The notes below the pieces were generated by a model. It was not told the origin of the DNA. It did not search any database and saw only the letters and a list, made by a program, of their open reading frames with translations. This document shows, piece after piece, positions 46,864 through 57,255 of a DNA stretch of 64,000 nt. The position numbers were made by a program, and so were the translations under genes. Source of the DNA: Actinomadura chibensis NBRC 106107 (GTDB lineage: Bacteria; Actinomycetota; Actinomycetes; Streptosporangiales; Streptosporangiaceae); contig NZ_BCQP01000017.1 of the NCBI RefSeq assembly GCF_001552135.1, forward strand, positions 248,001 through 312,000. Reading direction: 5' to 3'. Position 1 is the stretch's first letter, and every line of letters starts with the position of its first letter.

Positions 46864-47073
46864 GTGAGCTGGCAGGAATTCCTCGCCCTTCACCAGGTCG
46901 GTGACCTCATCGAGGGCGTGGTGACCAGGCAGGCGCCGTTCGGTTCGTTCGTCGAATCGGAGGGCTTCACCGGGCTCGCACCGCAGGAGGCGTGGCCGGT
47001 CGGCATCCGCGTCTCGGTCAGGATCCTGGCGATCGACCCCGAGAAGCAGCGCTTCAGTCTGGCCGCCGCGTGA
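46864..47073 (+). CDS. small single S1-domain RNA-binding protein
   Basis: A 69-residue protein made of one S1/OB-fold domain: HQVGDLIEGVVTRQAPFGSF, VESEGFTGLAP and SVRILAIDPEKQRFSLA are the standard S1 strands. GTG start with a near-perfect AAGGAGGTGA ribosome site seven bases upstream, suggesting high expression. It may be a free-standing RNA chaperone or ribosome-associated factor. It has its own promoter and a strong terminator. Confidence 0.8.
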   Translation: MSWQEFLALHQVGDLIEGVVTRQAPFGSFVESEGFTGLAPQEAWPVGIRVSVRILAIDPEKQRFSLAAA

Positions 47074-47078
47074 GTCAA

Positions 47079-47117
47079 GCGCTGATCCGGGGGAAGCGGA
47101 CTCTCCCGGATCAGCGC
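47079..47117. terminator. bidirectional terminator between the S1 and VOC genes
   Basis: A perfect 13-bp stem (47079-47091 with 47105-47117) with a 13-base loop, five bases after the S1 gene stop and 31 bases beyond the stop of the convergent VOC gene. It can serve both. Confidence 0.75.
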
Positions 47118-47148
47118 CCACCGCATTGTCGCCGTCCTGCCTTAGGCG

Positions 47149-47580
47149 TTACCAGTCGGGTTGGGAGCCGTCGCGCTGTAGGAATTCCAGGCGGTTGCCC
47201 AGGTTGTCGTGGACGTAGAAGCGGCGGTGGCCGGGAAAGTCGTCGTCCCAGGCGACATCGACGTTGTGCTTGGCGAGGCGTGCGGCCAGGCCGTCCAGGT
47301 CTTCGACGTAGATGCCGGGGTGCGCCTTGGCGGCGGGACGGAAGTCCTGCTCGACGCCGAGGTGGATCTCCAGCGCGTCGGCGCGCACCCACAGCCCGCC
47401 CCGCGCGGCCAGCACCGGCGGCTTCCGGATCTCACGCATGCCCAGGGCGTCCACGTAGAAGGCACGGCATTCGTCCTCACTCCCCGGCGGGACGGCGATC
47501 TGCACGTGGTGGACGCCTAACCCGAAAGGCGACTGGTGGTCCGGCCCATACCCCTTCGGCGAAATCCCGCTCTCACTCAT
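47149..47580 (-). CDS. VOC (glyoxalase/bleomycin-resistance-like) family protein
   Basis: A 143-residue protein with the paired beta-alpha-beta-beta-beta modules of the vicinal oxygen chelate fold. Candidate metal ligands are His in GVHHVQIAV, His in LEIHLGV and Glu in NRLEFLQRDG. The subfamily includes many lyases and resistance proteins; the specific reaction cannot be named. Confidence 0.82.
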   Translation of the reverse strand: MSESGISPKGYGPDHQSPFGLGVHHVQIAVPPGSEDECRAFYVDALGMREIRKPPVLAARGGLWVRADALEIHLGVEQDFRPAAKAHPGIYVEDLDGLAARLAKHNVDVAWDDDFPGHRRFYVHDNLGNRLEFLQRDGSQPDW

Positions 47581-47761
47581 GCCGCGCGCTCCATCTCTCC
47601 CAGGGGCGGACGTCGATGTCCTGACGACACGACGGCCCGCAGCTCATCAGTTCCACTTCCAAACTAAATGGCGTGCGCGCCCCCTGCCCTGTGCCCCCAC
47701 GCGACGGGCATCCGCGTCCACCCAACCGTCGGGCGGACGCGGAGCTACCGAGGCGGCTCGG

Positions 47762-48256
47762 TCAGTGGACGGGCAGGTCCTTGGTCATGTCGCCGTCGAA
47801 CCAGCAGTCGCACAGATTATCGAGGGTTCGGCCGTCCGGGAGATTCACGTAGGCGTTGTGGAGCTGCCAGTTGTCCCACCAGTGCCGGGTGAACTTGATG
47901 CGGAGGGCCCTGATGGTGCCGAGATCCTCGCTCACCGGAACCGTCTCGACCTCATTGCACCCGGCGCACAAATTGTGGCTGGGGAATGCGTAGTAGGAAC
48001 TGGTGTCCTTGTCGCCGACGAGCGCGATCTCCACGGTCGAGTCGGTGCCCGAAGCGCCGTCGGCGGTGCCGGTCTCCAGACCGAGGCCGTAGTTTTCGTA
48101 GGCGATGCGGGGCTGCGCGGCCTGGACGGGCGCGGCCGTGGAGGCCACCACCGTCAGGACGGCGACGCACGCGCCCACGGCCTGAGCCCACCACCACGGC
48201 GGGCGGAACCGGCGGGAACGCCCCGGTGCCGCGCCGAACGGGTTGAGTAACATCAT
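47762..48256 (-). CDS. secreted PLAT/LH2-like domain protein
   Basis: A 164-residue protein with a positively charged start, a signal peptide (WAQAVGACVAVLTVVAST, cleavage likely near PVQAAQ) and a ~115-residue beta-rich domain. TVEIALVGDKDTSSYYAF, LGTIRALRIKFTRHWWDNW and LHNAYVNLPDGRTLDN follow the pattern of PLAT/lipoxygenase homology domains, which bind lipids or membranes. Two pairs of Cys (CAGC, CDC) could be bonded. The fold call is by eye and moderate. Confidence 0.6.
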   Translation of the reverse strand: MMLLNPFGAAPGRSRRFRPPWWWAQAVGACVAVLTVVASTAAPVQAAQPRIAYENYGLGLETGTADGASGTDSTVEIALVGDKDTSSYYAFPSHNLCAGCNEVETVPVSEDLGTIRALRIKFTRHWWDNWQLHNAYVNLPDGRTLDNLCDCWFDGDMTKDLPVH

Positions 48257-48422
48257 CGAACTTCCTTCCCTGGTTGGGGGTCCGACCAGGGAAAGTATCG
48301 TTCGGTAGCTGGATGACTACCCATAGCTACTACGGTACCGGTGTCGGCACCGGACGTCCTGACTCTCATGGCCACGACGGTCGGCACCCGACCGCCCGGC
48401 ACGTGCGCTCGCCGACGACCGC

Positions 48423-48605
48423 CTATCGCTTGAGATCAGCCAGGAGCACCGCGAAGTCCCGGCGGCTCACGAACAACGCCGGACCACCCGGATCCTTGCT
48501 GTCCCGCACGGCAACCGCGTCAGACGTTGAGGCAAGCTCAACACACTCACCGCCGTTGGCGGTGGTGTAACTGGACTTGCGCCACACAGCCTTGACCAGA
48601 TTCAT
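48423..48605 (-). CDS. DUF397 protein, array copy 1 (type B')
   Basis: A 60-residue DUF397 protein: AVWRKSSYTTANGGECVELA, then VRDSKDPGGPALFVSR and FAVLLADLKR. The ATG 48603-48605 overlaps the previous copy's TGA (ATGA). An ATG three codons further upstream exists but the other copies start MNLVKA. Farthest from the regulator and the last gene of the array. DUF397 proteins act as small partners of XRE/DUF5753 regulators in actinomycete development. Confidence 0.8.
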   Translation of the reverse strand: MNLVKAVWRKSSYTTANGGECVELASTSDAVAVRDSKDPGGPALFVSRRDFAVLLADLKR

Positions 48606-48790
48606 TTCAACCACTTGAGGTCACCCAAAAGTGCCGCGAACGCTCGACGGCTCACAAACAGCTTCGGCCCATCTGGATCTTTGCTATCGCGAACGGCGAC
48701 CGTGTCTGCCTCTGAGGCAAGCTCGACACAGTCCCCGCCATTGGGCCCCGTGTAGCTGGACTTCCGCCATTCGGCCTTGACCAGGTTCAT
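48602..48790 (-). CDS. DUF397 protein, array copy 2 (type A')
   Basis: A 62-residue DUF397 protein (AEWRKSSYTGPNGGDCVELA, VRDSKDPDGPKLFVSRRAF, LLGDLKWLK). It is nearly identical, protein and DNA, to copy 5 (49212-49400), and joined to copy 1 by the same ATGA overlap that joins copy 5 to copy 4. Confidence 0.8.
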   Translation of the reverse strand: MNLVKAEWRKSSYTGPNGGDCVELASEADTVAVRDSKDPDGPKLFVSRRAFAALLGDLKWLK

Positions 48791-48819
48791 TTCACACCGT
48801 CCAGGATCGGCGGCTGAGG

Positions 48820-49002
48820 TTACTGCTTGAGGTCGGACAGGAGGGCAGCGAAAGCCCGACGGCTCACAAGGAGCTTGGGACCCGCCGGGTCCTTGCTGTC
48901 ACGAACGGCGACCGTGTCGGACGTTGAGGCAAGCTCTACGCAGTCGCCACCGTTGTTGGTGCTTCGGCTGCTCTTACGCCACTCAGCCATGACCAGATTC
49001 AT
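48820..49002 (-). CDS. DUF397 protein, array copy 3 (type C)
   Basis: A 60-residue DUF397 protein with a distinct variable segment (AEWRKSSRSTNNGGDCVELA) but the same core (ASTSDTVAVRDSKDPAGPKL). It stands between the two A-B pairs, with 29-30 base gaps on both sides; the gap sequence CCAGGATCGGCGGCTGAG occurs upstream of both copy 3's end and copy 4's end, marking repeat borders. Confidence 0.8.
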   Translation of the reverse strand: MNLVMAEWRKSSRSTNNGGDCVELASTSDTVAVRDSKDPAGPKLLVSRRAFAALLSDLKQ

Positions 49003-49032
49003 TTCACGACCGTCCAGGATCGGCGGCTGAGA

Positions 49033-49215
49033 CTAGCGCTTGAGATCGGACAGGAGGGCAGCGAAAGCACGCCGGTCCACAAAGAGTTTCGGGCCGTCAG
49101 GGTCCTTGCTGTCACGAACGGCGACCGTGTCGGACGTTGAGGCAAGCTCTACGCAGTCACCGCCGTTGGCGGTGGTGTAGCTGGACTTGCGCCAGACAGC
49201 CTTGACCAGGTTCAT
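49033..49215 (-). CDS. DUF397 protein, array copy 4 (type B)
   Basis: A 60-residue DUF397 protein (AVWRKSSYTTANGGDCVELA, VRDSKDPDGPKLFVDRRAF). It is very close to copy 1. The start ATG 49213-49215 overlaps copy 5 by ATGA. Confidence 0.8.
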   Translation of the reverse strand: MNLVKAVWRKSSYTTANGGDCVELASTSDTVAVRDSKDPDGPKLFVDRRAFAALLSDLKR

Positions 49216-49400
49216 TTCGACCACTTGAGGTCACCCAAGAGTGCCGCGAACGCTCGACGGCTCACAAGGAGCTTCGGCCCATCTGGATCTTTACTGTCAC
49301 GAACGGCGACCACATCTGGCATTGAGGCAAGCTCGACGCACTCACCGCCATTGGGTCCCGTGTAGCTGGACTTGCGCCAAGAGGCATTGGTCAGGTCCAT
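49212..49400 (-). CDS. DUF397 protein, array copy 5 (type A)
   Basis: A 62-residue DUF397 protein (ASWRKSSYTGPNGGECVELA, RDSKDPDGPKLLVSRRAF). Nearest to the XRE gene and overlapping its end by ten bases in another frame, so its translation is probably coupled to the regulator. It is the presumed ancestral partner of the pair. Confidence 0.82.
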   Translation of the reverse strand: MDLTNASWRKSSYTGPNGGECVELASMPDVVAVRDSKDPDGPKLLVSRRAFAALLGDLKWSK

Positions 49401-50206
49401 TTCTCATGTACCACCTTGCGTATCAGATCTAGCGATGGTCCCACGGCGAATGCCTGGGAGCGGACCGAGATGAGCGCTTTGCTGATCGCGGCGATGTCAT
49501 CTGGATCGTCCAGCGTAATTCCGCGTACCGCCATGTCTGCATAGGCGATTTCGCTTCTGTCCGGCATCGTAGCGAGTGTGAAAGACCCTAGGTTGCCGAG
49601 GTGCTCACCCCTGTTCGGCACCACCTGAAGGGTGACGACGTCACGCTCCGCCAAGTCGATCACATGCTCTAGTTGCTCCTTCATGATCTCGGGGCTGCCG
49701 GTCAGCCGGGTGAGCGAAACCTCGTCCTGGAGGACGGAGAAGTGGGGTGGGAGCGGGTTCTCCCTCGTCAGGACGTTCTGACGGTTGAGTCGCGCCTCGA
49801 CCGCCTCCTTGTCGCCCTTCAGGAGCGCCGAAGCGTAGGCCGGGGTTTGGAGCAGTCCGTGGATCAGGAGCGGCTGGTAGGACTGGAGCATGTCCGCCTC
49901 AGGCTCGACGGTGTGCCAGTCGAACCAGGTAGGGAACGTGGCGTCCTTCACCAAGTCGTCGTAGAGGTACAGAAGTTCGCCGTTGGCTTCGAGGGCCTTG
50001 TCCATGGTCTCGGCGAACTCGCGCGTGCAGCGGGTGCGGCCGTTCTCCACGGCCCCGATGTACTGCGGTTTCACGCCCGCGCCATTGTTCGCGCGGCGGG
50101 CGACGGCCTCCTGCGTCCAGCCCTTGGCCTCCCGGAGCCGCCGGAAGCGGCGTCCGAACGCGAGCAGCGTCGGCGAGAGCGTCCCGCGCTTCCGCTGTGG
50201 AGCCAT
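49391..50206 (-). CDS. XRE-family regulator with DUF5753-like C-terminal domain
   Basis: A 271-residue protein from ATG 50204-50206 (APQRKRGTLSPTLLAFGRRF follows; AGGATGAGGAC upstream). Residues about 15-70 are an XRE helix-turn-helix (RLREAKGWTQEAVARRANNG, YIGAVENGRTRCTREFAETM). The C-terminal ~180 residues fit DUF5753 (LQSYQPLLIHGLLQTPAYAS, DLAERDVVTLQVVPNRGEH, GSFTLATMPDRSEIAY). With the downstream DUF397 genes this is the common actinomycete regulator-partner pair, of the BldB/WhiJ-neighbour type. Confidence 0.88.
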   Translation of the reverse strand: MAPQRKRGTLSPTLLAFGRRFRRLREAKGWTQEAVARRANNGAGVKPQYIGAVENGRTRCTREFAETMDKALEANGELLYLYDDLVKDATFPTWFDWHTVEPEADMLQSYQPLLIHGLLQTPAYASALLKGDKEAVEARLNRQNVLTRENPLPPHFSVLQDEVSLTRLTGSPEIMKEQLEHVIDLAERDVVTLQVVPNRGEHLGNLGSFTLATMPDRSEIAYADMAVRGITLDDPDDIAAISKALISVRSQAFAVGPSLDLIRKVVHEKWT

Positions 50207-50374
50207 GTCCTCATCCTCCCTCGCAAAGCGCACACAACCAACACTCAAGTGGGCTGACGCGCACGGCCCGACTTGCCAACCATGGCCAGCACTTTGTGAC
50301 GGAGAGTACTTCTCTTGTGGCTGACTGTCGCTAGGAAATTCACGACTCTACCGAGAAGGAAAGGTGGATGTTCG

Positions 50375-50764
50375 ATGCCTTCGACGGTCGTGGCGCCCAG
50401 GGTGCCGACGCTCGTCCTCGAACCGTCTGAGTTGGCGCCGTCGCTGGCGCGGCGGTTCGTGGGGGTGTGGTTCCGGGAGTGGGGGATCTCCGAGTTCGCG
50501 GATGCGCTTGTCGTCGTGTCCGAGTTGGTGACGAACTCGCTGCTGCACGGGGACGGGACGATCGTCGTTCGGGTCGTGCGAGACGGGCGGGATGGGCGGC
50601 CCGTCATCGAGGTGCAGGACGACGGCGCGGGGCGGCCCGAGGTTCAGCCGGAGAATTGCGCGGCGACGTCCGGGCGCGGGCTGCTCATGGTGTCGCTGCT
50701 CGCCCTCGACTGGGGAACCCGACTGGTGCCCGACGGAGGAAAGGTGACGTGGGCGAAATGCTGA
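50375..50764 (+). CDS. HATPase_c anti-sigma-like ATP-binding protein
   Basis: A 129-residue GHKL ATPase of the RsbW-like type: N box VVSELVTNSLLHGDGT, G1 box VQDDGAGRP, G2 box SGRGLLMVSLLALDW. Such small proteins act as anti-sigma factors or switch kinases, and in actinomycetes often neighbour DUF397/XRE pairs. ATG 50375 is chosen because the domain begins soon after and the upstream 20 codons overlap the divergent promoter region. It overlaps the next gene by seven bases. Confidence 0.82.
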   Translation: MPSTVVAPRVPTLVLEPSELAPSLARRFVGVWFREWGISEFADALVVVSELVTNSLLHGDGTIVVRVVRDGRDGRPVIEVQDDGAGRPEVQPENCAATSGRGLLMVSLLALDWGTRLVPDGGKVTWAKC

Positions 50765-51108
50765 ACGTACGGCTGGAGCGCTCCGTGCTCGATTGGCGGA
50801 CGCGGCTCGGACGGTCCACGTCCATCCAATACCTCGACGACCTTTCCGCCGCGCTCAAGCCCCAAGGCTGGCGGTTCGTCAAGCTGTACCGGCCCACTCC
50901 GATACCGGTCCTGCGGATCTACGCGCGAGGGCCCGCGGAAATCGCCCTGATGGTGAGCGCCCTCGCCGTTCCCCACCGAATGTGGGGATACCACGAAGTG
51001 CCGCTCGGACGAAGCGGCTACCTGCACCCGTGCGGGGACGCCGACGCCGCGGCCCACGCGATAGGACGGCTCCTCAAATACAGCATGTATCCGTCAACGT
51101 GCTGGTAG
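50758..51108 (+). CDS. small protein of unknown function, partner of the HATPase gene
   Basis: A 116-residue protein overlapping the stop of the ATP-binding gene by seven bases (ATG at 50758; an in-frame GTG at 50749 is an alternative). It contains LDDLSAALKPQGWRFVKLYR, VLRIYARGPAEIALMVSALA and ends near MYPSTCW; a compact alpha/beta fold is likely. I do not recognise the family. The overlap implies a joint role with the ATPase. Confidence 0.6.
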   Translation: MLNVRLERSVLDWRTRLGRSTSIQYLDDLSAALKPQGWRFVKLYRPTPIPVLRIYARGPAEIALMVSALAVPHRMWGYHEVPLGRSGYLHPCGDADAAAHAIGRLLKYSMYPSTCW

Positions 51109-51109
51109 T

Positions 51110-51733
51110 TCAGCAGCTCTTCCAGGCTAGGTGGACGGTGTTCGAGGCCGCCGGGTCCGCGGTGGTGCCCATTGCCATGAAAGTGGGCTGGCCCGCGTCA
51201 ACCCTCAGCTCGCTGTCGAGGTAAAGCAGACGATCCTCACCGCACGGCTTGAAGACCAAGTCGGTCTCCGCGACCTCGGTATTCACGCTCCAATGCTTGA
51301 CGTTGGGCCCGGTCTCCAGGTGGTTCAGCGGCTCACTCGGCGTCATGCTCTCGAAGGAGTACCACCCTCTGAGCAACCCCCTGGCTCCGGCCGCCTGTTC
51401 GGCGTAGCCGCGATAGTTGACCCCGGCTATCGCATACGTGAAGCCGGACGGAATCTGCGCCCGCAGGACGACCTGACATCTCTTCACCCAGTCGGCCGAG
51501 GTGGAACCACCGCCACCCCATGCCTGGTAGGTCCCATACCTGACGGTGAACTCGGACGCGGACTCCGGCACCGTAAGTGACTGCAGATCGCAGCCCTGGC
51601 CGTTCACGCCCTCCACGGTGAACGCCACGCCGGGCGGCGGCGGATCCGCCGAAGCGGGCGGCGCCATCAGGGCCGACGACGCGACAACGACGGCACCGAA
51701 GACCGCGATCGCCTTGCGTTTGACATGCCTCAT
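51110..51733 (-). CDS. DUF4360 secreted protein, copy 3 of 3
   Basis: A 207-residue protein with a signal peptide (AIAVFGAVVVASSALMAP, cleavage near ASADPPP) and the DUF4360 pattern: VNGQGCDL, EFTVRYGTYQAWGGGGSTSA, PSGFTYAIAGVNYRGYAEQ, KPCGEDRLLYLDSELRV and HLAWKSC. ATG 51731-51733 has CGGAGAA upstream; the much longer frame upstream is a shadow of the previous copy. Four Cys are likely disulfide-bonded. The function of the family is unknown. Confidence 0.8.
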   Translation of the reverse strand: MRHVKRKAIAVFGAVVVASSALMAPPASADPPPPGVAFTVEGVNGQGCDLQSLTVPESASEFTVRYGTYQAWGGGGSTSADWVKRCQVVLRAQIPSGFTYAIAGVNYRGYAEQAAGARGLLRGWYSFESMTPSEPLNHLETGPNVKHWSVNTEVAETDLVFKPCGEDRLLYLDSELRVDAGQPTFMAMGTTADPAASNTVHLAWKSC

Positions 51734-51774
51734 GGAAATTCTCCGGAATGGGACGGAAGATAAGGGCTCGGCGA

Positions 51775-52410
51775 TTACGGGCCGCATTTCTTCCAGGTGA
51801 AGTAGTAGGTCGTCGAGGCTGCGATGCCACCTTCGTCCATTGCGAAGGTGCTGGTCTTGGACGGGTCCGAGGTGCCCAGGTCCGCGCTCAGTTCGCTGGA
51901 AAAGGTGAGGACGCGCTCCCCGGCGCAGGGCTTGAAGACCAACTGCTCGGACGGAACCGGGTCGTCCGCTGCCCAGGCGCGGGAGTAGGGGCCAGCCAGA
52001 GTATGGGGCGTTGTCCGAGCCGACATGCCCTGGAATTGGTGCCGCGCTATGAGCGTGCCCGACGCTCCGGGCGCCAGGTCGGCGTAGCCACGGTAGGTGA
52101 CCCGGCTGACCGCATAGGTGAAGTCCCGCAGGTTCATCGCCCGCAGGCCGAGCTGACATTTCTTCCGCTGGTCGGCCGGGACGGAATCACCGCCGACACT
52201 GGCCCGGTACCTCCCGTAGGTGACGACGACCTCCGTAGGCGCCTCGGGAATCGCCACCGAAACGCCGTCGCAGCCCTGGCCGATGAAGGTCGCCACCTCG
52301 AACCGCACGCCGGACGGCGGCGGATCGGCCGAAGCCGGACGTCCCAAAAAGGCGGAGGAGGCGAGAACGACGCCGAAAAGCGCCATCGCCCTCCGCTTGG
52401 AATGCGTCAT
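51775..52410 (-). CDS. DUF4360 secreted protein, copy 2 of 3
   Basis: A 211-residue protein with a signal peptide (RAMALFGVVLASSAFLG) and DUF4360 domain: FIGQGCDGVSVAIPEAP, RKKCQLGLRAMNLRDFTYAV, YRGYADLAPGASGTL, KPCAGERVLTFSSELSADLG and YFTWKKC. It is 49 bases after copy 1's stop and 41 bases before copy 3's start. It shares the layout but has drifted, so the duplication is not recent. Confidence 0.8.
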   Translation of the reverse strand: MTHSKRRAMALFGVVLASSAFLGRPASADPPPSGVRFEVATFIGQGCDGVSVAIPEAPTEVVVTYGRYRASVGGDSVPADQRKKCQLGLRAMNLRDFTYAVSRVTYRGYADLAPGASGTLIARHQFQGMSARTTPHTLAGPYSRAWAADDPVPSEQLVFKPCAGERVLTFSSELSADLGTSDPSKTSTFAMDEGGIAASTTYYFTWKKCGP

Positions 52411-52459
52411 GGCAGGGCTCCGAAATGGCGCCTTCGGAGCCGCCCGTCCGCTGGGTCGC

Positions 52460-53116
52460 TCACCGCGGGCAGTTCTTCCACGCGAAGCGATAGGTCACCT
52501 TGAGGGAGCCGTCGGTGCTGTCCAATGACATGACGCTGGCCTTGGAACCGTCCGAGGTGCCCAGGTCCACCGCGAGTTCGCTATGGAGGAAGAGACTGCG
52601 GATCTCGCCGCACGGCTGGTAGACCACCTGTTCGGGCAGGGTCTCGTCCGCCGCCGTCCAGTTGCCGGAGTAGGGGCCGTTGAGCGAGAGAACGTCCCGC
52701 ACCGGCGAGTCGGCCCGGTCCGGGAAATAGGAGCGCGCTTTCAACGTGCCCGTAGTCCCGTCCGCCAGATCGGCGAAACCGCGGTAGTCGGTCCTCTCGA
52801 TTCCGTAGGTGTAGCCGCTCGGAGCGTGCACCCGCAGCGCGATCACGCATCTCTTCCAGCGGTCGGCGGGAGCCGAACCGCCACCGGCGCGCCCCTGGTA
52901 GCGCGAGTAGGTGACGGTGAAGGCGGTGGCGTCGGCGGTCCACGCGTAGCCGGAGATCTGGCAGCCCGTCGGGCCGGTCAGGTTCGCCAGTTCGAAGGTC
53001 ACCCCGCCAGGCGGCGGCGGGCCCGCCGGGGCCGCGGACGCCGCCGGAGCCGTGAGCGCGGACACGGCGACGACGGCGCCGAACAACGAAATCACCCTGC
53101 GTTTGGCATGGGCCAT
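52460..53116 (-). CDS. DUF4360 secreted protein, copy 1 of 3
   Basis: A 218-residue protein from ATG 53114-53116 (AHAKRRVISLFGAVVAVSAL follows), with signal peptide and DUF4360 domain: NLTGPTGCQISGYAW, FTVTYSRYQGRAGGGSAPAD, GYTYGIERTDYRGFADLADG, QPCGEIRSLFLHSELAVDLG and VTYRFAWKNC. It is first behind a near-consensus promoter and probably drives all three copies. Confidence 0.82.
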   Translation of the reverse strand: MAHAKRRVISLFGAVVAVSALTAPAASAAPAGPPPPGGVTFELANLTGPTGCQISGYAWTADATAFTVTYSRYQGRAGGGSAPADRWKRCVIALRVHAPSGYTYGIERTDYRGFADLADGTTGTLKARSYFPDRADSPVRDVLSLNGPYSGNWTAADETLPEQVVYQPCGEIRSLFLHSELAVDLGTSDGSKASVMSLDSTDGSLKVTYRFAWKNCPR

Positions 53117-53246
53117 GGAAGTCTCCGCTAAAGAGATGGCGAGGAAAGGCGCACCGACATCCCGCGCACTCTCAGCGGCCATTTCAGCCTGCGCAGCCGA
53201 CAGTTACGGTCAGGACGTTGGCCGTGATCTTGTCAGGTTCACCGTG

Positions 53247-53275
53247 AGAGTAAAGCCGTCCCGAAAAGGTGTCAA
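53247..53275 (-). promoter_or_regulatory. near-consensus promoter of the DUF4360 genes
   Basis: In the minus direction a perfect TTGACA (53270-53275) is 17 bases from TACTCT (53247-53252). The start near 53240 leaves a leader of about 124 bases. This is the best promoter match in the window, which suggests strong expression of the secreted proteins. Confidence 0.7.
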
Positions 53276-53311
53276 CGGCCACTTTTCAATTCGGCCCCGG
53301 CCGGACATGCG

Positions 53312-53350
53312 AAGGGCCGCCGCCCCGCGGATGCGGGAACGGCGGCCCTT
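53312..53350 (-). terminator. rpoBC terminator
   Basis: An 11-bp outer stem (53312-53322 with 53340-53350) and a near-adjacent inner CCCGC/GCGGG stem with GGAT loop form a strong hairpin 13 bases past the rpoC stop. Confidence 0.75.
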
Positions 53351-53362
53351 TGCCTGTCGTGC

Positions 53363-57235
<3,873 letters not shown>

Positions 57236-57255
57236 CAGATTTCCCCTTGAGTTGA

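Larger units (their letters stand above)
48423..49400 (-). repeat. tandem DUF397 array with duplicated A-B unit
   Basis: Five DUF397 genes in the order A-B-C-A'-B' (transcription order). The A and A' coding regions are nearly identical, as are B and B', and the four-base overlap between A and B is kept in both pairs. This indicates duplication of a two-gene block after the first gene pair formed, with C between. Confidence 0.75.

Noticed and set aside
38435..53362. Prophage or transposon as the source of the accessory region
   Set aside because: No integrase, transposase, phage structural gene, tRNA attachment site or terminal repeat was found.
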